From: MWAR01 sp035388825
GTDB lineage: Bacteria > Muiribacteriota > Ozemobacteria > Ozemobacterales > Ozemobacteraceae
Length of the DNA stretch: 39,026 nt
Reading direction: 5' to 3'
Assembly (NCBI GenBank): GCA_035388825.1
Contig: DAOOQQ010000044.1
Location: 1-39,026, forward strand
Program-made: the position numbers and the translations under genes
The notes under the pieces: model-generated
Told to the model about the DNA's origin: nothing
The model's input: only the letters and a program-made list of their open reading frames with translations
Database searches by the model: none
Shown: piece by piece, positions 17,860-25,281 of the stretch
Position numbering within the stretch: the stretch's first letter is position 1
Layout: the number at the start of each line of letters is the position of its first letter

Positions 17860-20451
17860 TCAATTGTCGGCGTAAGCCGTTTTGAAGAGCTCTCTGATCT
17901 CGCTGATCAGCGGGAACCGGGGATTTCCTTCGGTGCACTGGTCGTCGAAGGCCATTTCCGAAAGCTCGTCGAGCCGGGCGGCGAACTCCGACTCGTTCAC
18001 GCCCGCTTCCCGGATCGTCAGCGGCAGCTCGAGCTCCTTCTTCAGCTCCTCGATCTTCGCGACGAGGCCCTGGACCTTTTCGTCCGCCGTGGCGCCGGTG
18101 ACGCCCAGATACTCGGCGATCCGCACGTAGCGATCCTTCGCGACCGGGTACTTGTACTGCGGGAAGGAGGCCTGCTTGCGGGGGGCGTCGGTCGAGTTGT
18201 ACAGGATCACGTGGGAGATCATCAGCGCGTTCGCCACCCCGTGCGGGATGTGGAACATGGCGCCGAGCTTGTGGGCCATCGAGTGGCAGAGGCCGAGGAA
18301 CGCGTTGGCGAAGGCCATGCCGGCGAGCGTCGAGGCGTAATGCACTTTTTCGCGGGCCTTCGGGTCGTTCGCGCCGTTGTGGTAGGCCGAGGGCAGGTAT
18401 TTGAACAGCAGCCGCAGCGACTCGAGCGCCATGCCGTTCGTGTATTCGGTCGCGAACACCGAGGCGAACGCTTCGAGTGCGTGTGTGACGGCATCGATGC
18501 CGGACGAGGCAGTCAGCTTTTTGGGCATGTTCATGACCAGGTCGGGGTCGACGATCGCCATGTGCGGCGTCAGGGCGTAATCGGCGATCGGGTATTTCAC
18601 CCCGGTCGCGGCATCCGTCACGACGGCGAACGGGGTGACTTCCGAGCCGGTGCCCGAGGTGGTCGGAATCGCGATCATCGTCGCCTTCTGGCCGATGTTC
18701 GGGAACGAGTAGATGCGCTTGCGGATATCCATGAACCGCATCGCGAGGCCCTCGAAGCTCACCTCGGGGTGTTCGTACATCAGCCACATGATCTTGGCCG
18801 CATCCATCGGCGAGCCTCCGCCGAGGGCGATGATGATGTCGGGATTGAAGCTGTTCATGCGCTGCAGGCCGCGCGAGACCGTCTCGGTCGACGGGTCGGG
18901 CTCGACATCCGCGAACACGGTGCTTTCGATGCCGATACGATCGAGCACGGCGGTGACCCGCTCGGTGTATTTCAGGTCGTAGAGCGGCTTGTCGGTGACG
19001 ATGAACGCGCGGCGGCGGCCGGCGAGCTCCTCGAGGGCGAGCGAGAGGCAGCCCTGCTTGAAGTAGACCTTGGGCGGAACCCGGAACCACAGCATGTTTT
19101 CCCTGCGTTCTGCGACGGTTTTCGTATTCATCAGGTGTTTGATCCCCACGTTTTCACTGACGGAGTTGCCGCCCCAGGAGCCGCAACCGAGGGTGAGCGA
19201 CGGTTCGAGCCGGAAGTTGTAGATGTCGCCGATCGCGCCATGCGAGGCGGGCATGTTCACCAGGATGCGGCCGGTTTTCAGGCTTTCCCCGTAGAGGGCG
19301 ATGCGGTCGTGATTCCGCGGATCGGTGTAGAGCACCGAGGTATGGCCCCGGCCGCCCAGTTCGACGAGCTGGGCCGCCTTGGCAACGGCATCCGAGAACA
19401 CCGTGGCGCGGTACAGTCCCAGCACCGGGGAAAGCTTTTCATGGGCGAACGGCTCGGCTTCGGTGATCTCCTGGGCTTCGCCGATCAGCACCTTGGTCGA
19501 CTCGGGAACCGTGATGCCGGCCATGGCGGCGATCTTCGCAGCCGGCTGGCCCACGATCGAGGCGTTGATCCCGCCGTCGACGAGCAGCACCGCGCCCAGC
19601 TTTTCCTTCTCCTCGGGGGTCAGGATATAGGCGCCGCGGGCGAGGAACTCCTGCTTCACGGCTTCATACCGGCTGTCGACCACGACGACCGACTGCTCCG
19701 AGGCGCAGATCACGCCGTTGTCGAAGGTTTTGCTCATGAGGATCGAGTTCACGGCCATCTTCAGGTGGGCCGTCTCGTCGATCACGGCGGGGGTGTTCCC
19801 GGCGCCGACGCCGATGGCCGGCTTGCCCGACGAGTAGGCGGCTTTCACCATGCCGGGACCGCCGGTGGCGAGAATCAGATTGATGTCGGGGTGGCGCATC
19901 AGATGCTGGGAAAGGGCGAGCGTGGGCTCGTCGATCCAGGCGATGACGAACTCCGGCAGCCCCTCTTTCATCGCGGCTTCCAGCATGATCTGGGCGGCCA
20001 GCACCGTGCTCCGTTTGGCGCGCGGATGCGGCGAAAAGATGATCGCGTTGCGTGTTTTGAGCGCCAGAAGGGTTTTGAAAATCGCGGTGGAGGTGGGGTT
20101 CGTCGTCGGAATGACCCCGGCCACGATTCCGATCGGCTCGGCCACTTTCTGGATGCCGTTCGCGCGGTCCTCGGAAATGATGCCGCACGTCCGTTCGTCC
20201 TTGTACTTGTGGAAAATGTACTCGGCCGCGAAGTGATTCTTGATCACCTTGTCCTCGACGACGCCCATGCCCGTCTCGGCGACCGCTTCTTTCGCGAGGC
20301 GGATGCGGTTCAGGTTGGCGGCCATCGAAGCGGCGCGGAAAATCGCGTCGACTTTTTCCTGGGAAAACGTCGCGTAGATCTTCTGGGCTTCCTTTACTTT
20401 CTGGATCAGCGTTTCGAGCTCTTCAACATTCCGGATCTTCATGAAATCCAT
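17860..20451 (-). CDS. adhE: Bifunctional acetaldehyde-CoA/alcohol dehydrogenase AdhE
   Basis: An 863-residue fusion that reduces acetyl-CoA to acetaldehyde and then to ethanol, consuming two NADH; it forms spirosomes in the cytoplasm in known cases. The N-terminal CoA-acylating aldehyde dehydrogenase half carries the catalytic Cys249 in FDNGVICASEQ. The C-terminal iron-dependent alcohol dehydrogenase half carries GGGSPMDAAK, the metal-binding region GIDAVTHALEAF and GLCHSMAHKLGAMFHIPHG. Length is typical of AdhE. AAAGGGG lies 8 bases before ATG 20451. It is divergent from rex, and its promoter is flanked by two Rex-like operators, so repression at low NADH/NAD+ is expected. A clean terminator follows. 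Confidence 0.97.
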   Translation of the reverse strand: MDFMKIRNVEELETLIQKVKEAQKIYATFSQEKVDAIFRAASMAANLNRIRLAKEAVAETGMGVVEDKVIKNHFAAEYIFHKYKDERTCGIISEDRANGIQKVAEPIGIVAGVIPTTNPTSTAIFKTLLALKTRNAIIFSPHPRAKRSTVLAAQIMLEAAMKEGLPEFVIAWIDEPTLALSQHLMRHPDINLILATGGPGMVKAAYSSGKPAIGVGAGNTPAVIDETAHLKMAVNSILMSKTFDNGVICASEQSVVVVDSRYEAVKQEFLARGAYILTPEEKEKLGAVLLVDGGINASIVGQPAAKIAAMAGITVPESTKVLIGEAQEITEAEPFAHEKLSPVLGLYRATVFSDAVAKAAQLVELGGRGHTSVLYTDPRNHDRIALYGESLKTGRILVNMPASHGAIGDIYNFRLEPSLTLGCGSWGGNSVSENVGIKHLMNTKTVAERRENMLWFRVPPKVYFKQGCLSLALEELAGRRRAFIVTDKPLYDLKYTERVTAVLDRIGIESTVFADVEPDPSTETVSRGLQRMNSFNPDIIIALGGGSPMDAAKIMWLMYEHPEVSFEGLAMRFMDIRKRIYSFPNIGQKATMIAIPTTSGTGSEVTPFAVVTDAATGVKYPIADYALTPHMAIVDPDLVMNMPKKLTASSGIDAVTHALEAFASVFATEYTNGMALESLRLLFKYLPSAYHNGANDPKAREKVHYASTLAGMAFANAFLGLCHSMAHKLGAMFHIPHGVANALMISHVILYNSTDAPRKQASFPQYKYPVAKDRYVRIAEYLGVTGATADEKVQGLVAKIEELKKELELPLTIREAGVNESEFAARLDELSEMAFDDQCTEGNPRFPLISEIRELFKTAYADN

Positions 20452-20613
20452 ACCCGTTCCCCTTTCAGGAATTGAATTAGACAGAATAGTGATTTGTAAT
20501 GCTCTTCAATAAAGCAACAATGAATAAGGATCAGATGGAGCATAATGCTCCAGCAATCTGGTGATCAATCAAACGACGGTATTATCAACGATCATTCACT
20601 GCTTCAAACTGTG

Positions 20614-20631
20614 TTGTGAATAATTTCACTT
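20614..20631. promoter_or_regulatory. Rex operator-like site 1
   Basis: TTGTGAATAATTTCACTT matches the Rex palindrome (TTGTGAAATATTTCACAA type) at nearly all positions of both arms. It falls just downstream of the predicted adhE transcription start, where a bound repressor would block initiation. Confidence 0.7.
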
Positions 20632-20643
20632 GCCTATGCCATT

Positions 20644-20672
20644 TATATATCCGAAAATCCGGGGATTGGCAA
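20644..20672 (-). promoter_or_regulatory. adhE promoter
   Basis: On the minus strand, TTGCCA (-35, at 20667-20672) and TATATA (-10, at 20644-20649) are separated by 17 bp. It lies ~190 bp before the adhE start codon and is bracketed by the two Rex-like sites, leaving a long 5' leader. Confidence 0.6.
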
Positions 20673-20688
20673 GTGCTTTTTTTCACAA
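20671..20688. promoter_or_regulatory. Rex operator-like site 2
   Basis: Read on the minus strand this is TTGTGAAAAAAAGCACTT. It has the same arms as site 1 (TTGTGA, then xCACTT) but in the opposite orientation, with a less symmetric second arm. It overlaps the -35 box of the adhE promoter. Confidence 0.6.
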
Positions 20689-20836
20689 TTTTCAAAAAAT
20701 GCTGAAACACGCATGGGATATGGTTTTTGCTGTTGAAGCATCTGGTTCGTCTGAAGAATGCGGATTCACGGAGTGATTCCGGAGAATTCGAGGAGATTTT
20801 CTTCTGTTTCCAGGGAGAAACAAGGGACCACGAGGG

Positions 20837-20875
20837 AAAAAAGGCCAGCCGGCAAAGGCTTTTTGCTGGCTGGTC
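20837..20875 (-). terminator. Strong intrinsic terminator with no gene before it
   Basis: Fourteen-nt arms (20843-20856 and 20862-20875), fully paired with G-T wobbles, enclose a 5-nt loop and are followed on the minus strand by six T. No protein gene on the minus strand ends here, so it must end an RNA started inside the adhE-rex spacer, or act as an attenuator upstream of adhE. Confidence 0.75.
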
Positions 20876-20985
20876 TTCGGGGTAAATCCTGGGGGGGTGA
20901 CCTCCGGATGAAGGATGTCTGTCGGAGGATCTTGCAGAAAATTTCCGGCTGCCGGTTCCCCCTCGTCTCTTCTTTCTGCAAGTGA
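20837..20985 (-). ncRNA. Candidate structured RNA in the adhE-rex spacer
   Basis: Reading the minus strand there are three successive stems. The first is CTTGCAGAAA/TTTCTGCAAG (20973-20982 with 20931-20940), with a CCGG/CCGG stem inside. The second is CCTCCG/CGGAGG (20923-20928 with 20901-20906). The third is the terminator hairpin. The result is a ~150-nt RNA ending in a U-tract. It could be a free small RNA or a riboswitch-like leader about 390 nt before adhE. No known RNA family was recognised and no clear promoter was found. Confidence 0.35.
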
Positions 20986-21022
20986 AAAAAATCGCATTTC
21001 TGGACTGATGCTGAAAAAGATC

Positions 21023-21051
21023 TTGACAAAGGCAAAATTCGGGTTTATTTC
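21023..21051 (+). promoter_or_regulatory. rex operon promoter
   Basis: A perfect -35 TTGACA (21023-21028), a 17-bp spacer and a weak -10 TATTTC (21046-21051). It lies ~47 bp before the rex start codon. Confidence 0.5.
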
Positions 21052-21063
21052 GATATCAGAATA

Positions 21064-21081
21064 TCGAGAAATAAATCTCGA
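21064..21081. promoter_or_regulatory. Palindrome between rex promoter and start, possible autoregulatory site
   Basis: TCGAGAAATAAATCTCGA has perfect 6-bp arms around AATAAA. It agrees with the Rex consensus at 12 of 18 positions and sits just after the predicted transcription start. It overlaps a looser palindrome TATTTCGATAT/ATATCGAGAAATA (21046-21073). Confidence 0.4.
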
Positions 21082-21097
21082 AACCAGGAGGTCAGTC

Positions 21098-21772
21098 ATG
21101 GCAATCGTCACGGCAAAGGCGGGGCCGAAACTCCAGTCGGTTCAGCGGCTTCCCGCCTACCTCGGAATCCTTCGCGGGATGCTCGCCGAAGGGCGTGAAT
21201 TCGTTTCGACGAGTCACCTGGCCGAGGTGCTGAAGCTCCCCGCCATCGTGATCCGCAAGGATCTCCAGATGACAGGCATCACCGGCACGCCCCGGGTCGG
21301 GTTCGATCTGCGGTTCCTCGTGGCGGCGATCGAGCAGTTCCTCGGCTGGAACAACACGAAGGACGTCTTTCTGGTCGGGGTGCGCGGGTTCGGCGAGGCG
21401 CTCCTGGCGTTCGACGGATTCGGAACGGCGGGCATGGATGTCGTCGCCGGGTTCGACCGGCAGCCGGAACTGTTTCCCGGAGGTGTCCGGGGAAAGCCGG
21501 TGTTTCCGATCGCCCGACTCGGGGAGCTTGCCCGGCGGATGCATATAGCAATAGCTATTCTTACTGTTCCGGATACCGACGCCCAGGAGACGGCGGATGT
21601 GCTCGTCACTGCCGGCATCCGCGCGATCTGGGATTTCACGACCCCCCGGCTGTGCCTCCCGGATGATGTCATCGTCCAGAAGGCCGGCCTGATCTCCGAA
21701 CTGGCCGTTCTCTCGAAGAGGCTTCGGGAGCGCGGGCTCACGGCAACTGCCGAGGAAGGAAACAGCATATGA
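21098..21772 (+). CDS. rex: Rex-like redox-sensing transcriptional repressor
   Basis: A 224-residue DNA-binding repressor of the Rex family. In this family NADH binding releases DNA, so fermentation genes switch on when NADH accumulates. Residues ~15-65 form the winged helix (LPAYLGILRGMLAEG, SHLAEVLKLP, VIRKDLQMTG); ~70-205 form the Rossmann domain and the C-terminal helix is domain-swapped in known structures. The dinucleotide loop reads GVRGFG (94-99) where most Rex proteins have GAGNLG, so nucleotide affinity may differ. AGGAGG lies 6 bases before ATG 21098. It heads a six-gene operon, overlaps the next gene by 4 bp (ATGA), and is divergent from adhE, its likely target. Confidence 0.9.
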   Translation: MAIVTAKAGPKLQSVQRLPAYLGILRGMLAEGREFVSTSHLAEVLKLPAIVIRKDLQMTGITGTPRVGFDLRFLVAAIEQFLGWNNTKDVFLVGVRGFGEALLAFDGFGTAGMDVVAGFDRQPELFPGGVRGKPVFPIARLGELARRMHIAIAILTVPDTDAQETADVLVTAGIRAIWDFTTPRLCLPDDVIVQKAGLISELAVLSKRLRERGLTATAEEGNSI

Positions 21773-22020
21773 GAAAGATCGTCGTCTGCATGGGAAGTTC
21801 CTGCTTCAGTCGCGGCAATCAGGGAAATCTCGAGTACATCCTCGACTTTCTCGTCCGGCACGACCTCTCGATGAAGGTCGAGCTGCGGGGCAGCCGCTGT
21901 GAGAACAAGTGCTCGAAGGGCCCCCTGATCAACATCGATGGGAAACCCTTCGTCGCCCGCGATCACGAGACGCTCGAGATGATCCTGCGCCACGAGCTTC
22001 TCGACCAGATGGCCGCCTGA
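21769..22020 (+). CDS. Thioredoxin-like [2Fe-2S] ferredoxin 1
   Basis: An 83-residue protein with the thioredoxin-like [2Fe-2S] fold seen in the C-terminal half of NuoE/HndA subunits. The four Cys ligands are in CMGSSC and in SRCENKCSKGP. It most likely passes electrons to the next gene product, a hydrogenase-type sensor. It lacks the N-terminal helical domain of full NuoE. Start ATG overlaps the rex stop (ATGA), indicating translational coupling, and the next gene follows after 25 bp. Confidence 0.85.
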   Translation: MRKIVVCMGSSCFSRGNQGNLEYILDFLVRHDLSMKVELRGSRCENKCSKGPLINIDGKPFVARDHETLEMILRHELLDQMAA

Positions 22021-22045
22021 GTCGCGATTTGGAGGGAGGTGGACC

Positions 22046-23821
22046 ATGAACGCCGGATTTCCGGTCTATACGTCGCAGAACGAATGCCAGGACTGCTACA
22101 AGTGCGTGCGGCACTGTGCGGTGAAGGCGATCAAGATCGAAGGCGGCCGCGCCGCGGTGGTGCCGGAGCTCTGTATCTCCTGCGGCCACTGCGTGCGGGT
22201 CTGCCCCGCGAAAGCCAAACACATCCGCAACGACCTGCCGCGGGTGCGGGAGATGATCGCCTCGGGCCAGCCGGTTCACCTCTCGCTCGCCCCGTCCTGG
22301 ATCGCCGAGTTCCCCGACTGGCCCGCCGAAGGGCTGATCCATGTCCTGCGCGGCCTGGGCTTCGCCGCCGTGAGTGAGACGGCGCTTGGCGCGGAAATGG
22401 TCAATGCCGCCCTCGCAGAGCGGCTGGCCCGGCCGGATGCCCCCCGGCTGACGATCTCGACCGCCTGTCCCGCCGTCGTGGAATATATCCATAAATATAT
22501 CCCGGCGCTGGTGCCGGCGCTGGCCTCGATGCCTTCGCCCCTCCTGGCCCATGCCGGGCTGCTCAGAACCAGGCTGCCGGCTGGGGCGCGGATCGTCTTC
22601 GCGGGGCCCTGCGCCGCGAAGAAACGCGAGGCGGATGCGCATCCGGAGCTGCTCGACGCAGCCATCACCTTCGCGGACCTCCGCCAGATGCTCCGTGAGG
22701 CCGGCCTGGAACAGCCCCCGGAAGCGTCCGCCGCGACGGAGGACGACCGGTTCTTTCCCCACGCGGCGCGTGAAGGCCGCCTCTATCCGGTGCCGCATGG
22801 CATGATCGGATCCCTCGAACGCCTGCCGGGGCTGGAGAATGTCGAGTGTGTCTCCCTGAGTGGGATTCCGGAACTCGAGGAAACCCTTCGTCACCCGGCA
22901 TCCGGGCTGCCCGACCGGCCGGTGTTCATCGAGGCGCTGGCCTGTCCCGGCGGGTGCGTGAACGGCCCTGGCTGCGTCCGAAGCTCCGGCGGCCTCGCCG
23001 GACGCCTGAAGGTCGTGGGCCAGGTCGGCCGGAGCGATCCCCCGGCGCAGGCTTCTGTCCCGCCCGCGTTCCTGCCCGTCACGGGGACCGCCGTGCGGCT
23101 TCCGGCCCACGCCGAAGAACGGATCACCGAGGCGCTCGGCCGCGTCGGCAAGCGCAACTCGGCCGATGAACTGAACTGCGGCGGCTGCGGCTACAACACC
23201 TGTCGCGAGTTTGCCGGCGCCCTGCTGGACGGCCGCGCCGAACCCAACATGTGTCTTTCCTGGCTCCGGCGCCAGGCCCAGAAAAAAGCGAACGCCCTGC
23301 TCAAGTGCATCCCCTGCGGCGTCGTCATCGCCGATGCCGAAAGCCGCGTCATCGAGTGCAACGAACATTTTGCCCACATGTTCGGCCAGGACGCCGAGCG
23401 CGTGTTCGAGGTCGTTCCGGGCATGGAGGGGGCCCACCTCGACCGCCTGATCCCCTTCCCCGAGCTGTTCCGGGCGGTGCTGCGCAGCGGCCACGAACTG
23501 CACAAGGACACGCTCCAGGTCGAGGAGAAGGTGCTGAACGTCACGATCTTCACGATCGAGCCCCACCAGGTCGTCGGCGGCATCATCCTCGACGTGACGC
23601 GGGCCGAGACGCATCGCGAGGAGATCTCCCGCAGGGCCGAGGAGGTCATTCGCAAGAACCTGACGACGGTCCAGGAAATCGCGGCGCTGCTCGGGGAGAA
23701 CATGGCCGAGACCGAGATCCTTCTTCGCCGTCTGGCCGACGACTTTTCGAACCGCCAGGAAGACACGGAGCCGGAGGAGCCTTCCGATCCGCGTCTTCCC
23801 AACTGGAGGAAACCGGAATGA
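22046..23821 (+). CDS. HydS-like sensory [FeFe] hydrogenase with PAS domain
   Basis: A 591-residue iron-sulphur protein of the sensory FeFe-hydrogenase class. Two ferredoxin-type [4Fe-4S] sites lie at the N-terminus (Cys14/17/20/24 and 43/46/49/53). H-cluster motifs follow: STACP with Cys141, PCAAKK with Cys189 and Lys192, and EALACPGGC with Cys300 and Cys304. All four cluster Cys ligands are kept, but the Cys that relays protons in catalytic enzymes is Ala140, as described for sensory HydS proteins. A four-Cys Fe-S motif (378, 381, 386, 403; CGGCGYNTC...MC) precedes a PAS domain (~421-510) and a C-terminal coiled region. It probably senses H2 or electron pressure and signals to the phosphatase gene that overlaps its stop by 4 bp. 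GGAGGGAGG precedes ATG. Similar arrangements occur in Thermoanaerobacterium hfs-type loci. Confidence 0.88.
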   Translation: MNAGFPVYTSQNECQDCYKCVRHCAVKAIKIEGGRAAVVPELCISCGHCVRVCPAKAKHIRNDLPRVREMIASGQPVHLSLAPSWIAEFPDWPAEGLIHVLRGLGFAAVSETALGAEMVNAALAERLARPDAPRLTISTACPAVVEYIHKYIPALVPALASMPSPLLAHAGLLRTRLPAGARIVFAGPCAAKKREADAHPELLDAAITFADLRQMLREAGLEQPPEASAATEDDRFFPHAAREGRLYPVPHGMIGSLERLPGLENVECVSLSGIPELEETLRHPASGLPDRPVFIEALACPGGCVNGPGCVRSSGGLAGRLKVVGQVGRSDPPAQASVPPAFLPVTGTAVRLPAHAEERITEALGRVGKRNSADELNCGGCGYNTCREFAGALLDGRAEPNMCLSWLRRQAQKKANALLKCIPCGVVIADAESRVIECNEHFAHMFGQDAERVFEVVPGMEGAHLDRLIPFPELFRAVLRSGHELHKDTLQVEEKVLNVTIFTIEPHQVVGGIILDVTRAETHREEISRRAEEVIRKNLTTVQEIAALLGENMAETEILLRRLADDFSNRQEDTEPEEPSDPRLPNWRKPE

Positions 23822-24993
23822 ACGGCGCGCTGTTCCTCGATGTCGGCCAGGCCCAGTGCCCGAAAAAGGGCGAGCGGGTCTGTGGCGATGCGTTCCGGTC
23901 GCGCAAACTCCCGGCCGAGAACCGGGTCATCTCGGTGCTCGCAGACGGCCTCGGCAGCGGTCTGAAAGCGAACGTGCTCGCGACGATGACGGCGACCATG
24001 GGGCTGAAGTTCGTCTCGGCCGACGCCCAGATTCTTCCGGCCGCCGAGATCATGATGGAGGCGCTGCCCGTCTGCCGGGTGCGGAAGATCAGCTATGCCA
24101 CCTTCACGATCATCGACTGCCGCATGGAGTCCCGGACCCGCGTCATCGAGCTCGACAACCCGCCCTTCATCCTGATCCGGAAGGGAGAGCCGGTTGACGT
24201 GCCGCACCGGGAGCTGGTCTCGCCGAAGCACCGGGACCGCGTGCTGCGCGTCTCGGAGTTCGAGATGCAGCCCGAGGACCGTATCGTCGCTTTCACCGAC
24301 GGCATCAGCCAGGCCGGCCTCGGCACCGACCGGCATCACCTGGGCTGGAAGCGCGCCGGCGTGGCCGAATTCCTCTGCCGACGCATTGCCGCCGCCCCGA
24401 CGGTTTCGGCCCAGCATCTTGCCGAGCAGCTGTTGCGGGAAGCCCTGAGCCAGGAGGCCGACGGCTGCGCCGGGGACGACATGACCGCCACGGTGCTGTA
24501 TTTCCGCCAGCCCCGCCGGCTTCTCGTGCTTTCGGGGCCGCCCTACGACCAGGCCCGGGATACCGAATACGCCCGCCTGATCGACGAGTTCCCCGGCCGG
24601 CGGGTCATCTGCGGCGGCACGACGGCCAACATCGTCGCCCGGATCCTGCATCGCGAGATCGAGACGGTGATCGACTCGGGAAGCCGCACCCTGCCGGCCT
24701 TTTCGAGGATGCCGGGGACGGATCTCGTCACCGAGGGCATTCTCACCCTGACCCGCACGGCCCAGCTGCTCGAGGGCGATCTGCAGCCAGGCGAGCGGAA
24801 CGCGGCGACCTCGCTCGTCGAACTGTTCCGTGAAAGCGATCTGATCGAGTTCGTCGTGGGAACGCGCATCAACGAGGCTCACCAGGATCCGACCCTGCCC
24901 GTCGACCTCGAGATCCGGCGCAATATCATCCGGCGCATCGCCGCGGCGCTTCGGGACCGGCTGTTCAAGGAAGTCTCGGTCCGGTTCATCTGA
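23818..24993 (+). CDS. SpoIIE/PP2C-type protein phosphatase with extra C-terminal domain
   Basis: A 391-residue soluble protein. Residues 1-228 are a SpoIIE-type PP2C serine/threonine phosphatase with the metal-binding Asp residues in LADGLGSG (Asp43), FTDGISQAG (Asp161) and GDDMTATV (Asp220/221). Residues ~235-391 form a second domain (LVLSGPPYD, FPGRRVICGGTTANIVARIL, TDLVTEGILTLTR) that I cannot assign to a characterised family. It overlaps the sensory hydrogenase gene by 4 bp, so the two are translationally coupled. The phosphatase is the plausible output of that sensor, acting on an unknown phosphoprotein. The start ATG is fixed by the overlap and the GGAGG at 23805. Confidence 0.87.
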   Translation: MNGALFLDVGQAQCPKKGERVCGDAFRSRKLPAENRVISVLADGLGSGLKANVLATMTATMGLKFVSADAQILPAAEIMMEALPVCRVRKISYATFTIIDCRMESRTRVIELDNPPFILIRKGEPVDVPHRELVSPKHRDRVLRVSEFEMQPEDRIVAFTDGISQAGLGTDRHHLGWKRAGVAEFLCRRIAAAPTVSAQHLAEQLLREALSQEADGCAGDDMTATVLYFRQPRRLLVLSGPPYDQARDTEYARLIDEFPGRRVICGGTTANIVARILHREIETVIDSGSRTLPAFSRMPGTDLVTEGILTLTRTAQLLEGDLQPGERNAATSLVELFRESDLIEFVVGTRINEAHQDPTLPVDLEIRRNIIRRIAAALRDRLFKEVSVRFI

Positions 24994-25009
24994 ATCCGAA
25001 AGGATATAT

Positions 25010-25270
25010 ATGAAAAAATATATCGTTTGCATCTGCTCCGGGACGACCTGCTTCGTCATGGGGTCGGCCGAGCTCCAGACGCTTGCTGACCACCTGCCGC
25101 CCGAGCTGAAGGACCGGGTCGAGATCCGGTTTTCCCACTGTCTCGGGCTGTGCAACGACCGGAATTTCAGCCGCGCGCCGTTCGTCACGATCGAGGGCGA
25201 ACCGATGGGCGGAGCGACGATTCCGGCGATCATCGAGCGGCTCGGCAAGCTCGTGTCCGGGAATGCCTAA
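25010..25270 (+). CDS. Thioredoxin-like [2Fe-2S] ferredoxin 2
   Basis: An 86-residue paralogue of the other small ferredoxin in this operon. Cys ligands are in CICSGTTC and SHCLGLC, followed by the expected PFVTIEGEPM strand. It directly precedes the catalytic-type hydrogenase (11-bp gap) and follows the phosphatase by 16 bp. AAAGGA lies 7 bases before ATG. The first codons are unusually A+T-rich (AAA AAA TAT ATC). The repeated pairing of a small ferredoxin with a hydrogenase-type protein suggests a dedicated electron carrier for each. Confidence 0.85.
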   Translation: MKKYIVCICSGTTCFVMGSAELQTLADHLPPELKDRVEIRFSHCLGLCNDRNFSRAPFVTIEGEPMGGATIPAIIERLGKLVSGNA

Positions 25271-25281
25271 GGAGCGGGGAT

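Noticed and set aside
17747..19090. A 448-codon N-terminal extension of the histidine kinase frame.
   Set aside because: It is antisense to adhE, crosses the adhE terminator and has arginine-rich, domain-free sequence. The membrane region of the kinase starts naturally at 17746.
17821..20475. Open frame of 884 codons on the + strand opposite adhE.
   Set aside because: AdhE is complete with catalytic residues on the other strand; the shadow frame shows no recognisable domain.
20692..21111. Open frame of 139 codons on the minus strand in the adhE-rex spacer.
   Set aside because: It crosses the strong terminator and the rex promoter, lacks a ribosome-binding site and has no protein-like composition; a structured RNA explains the stems better.
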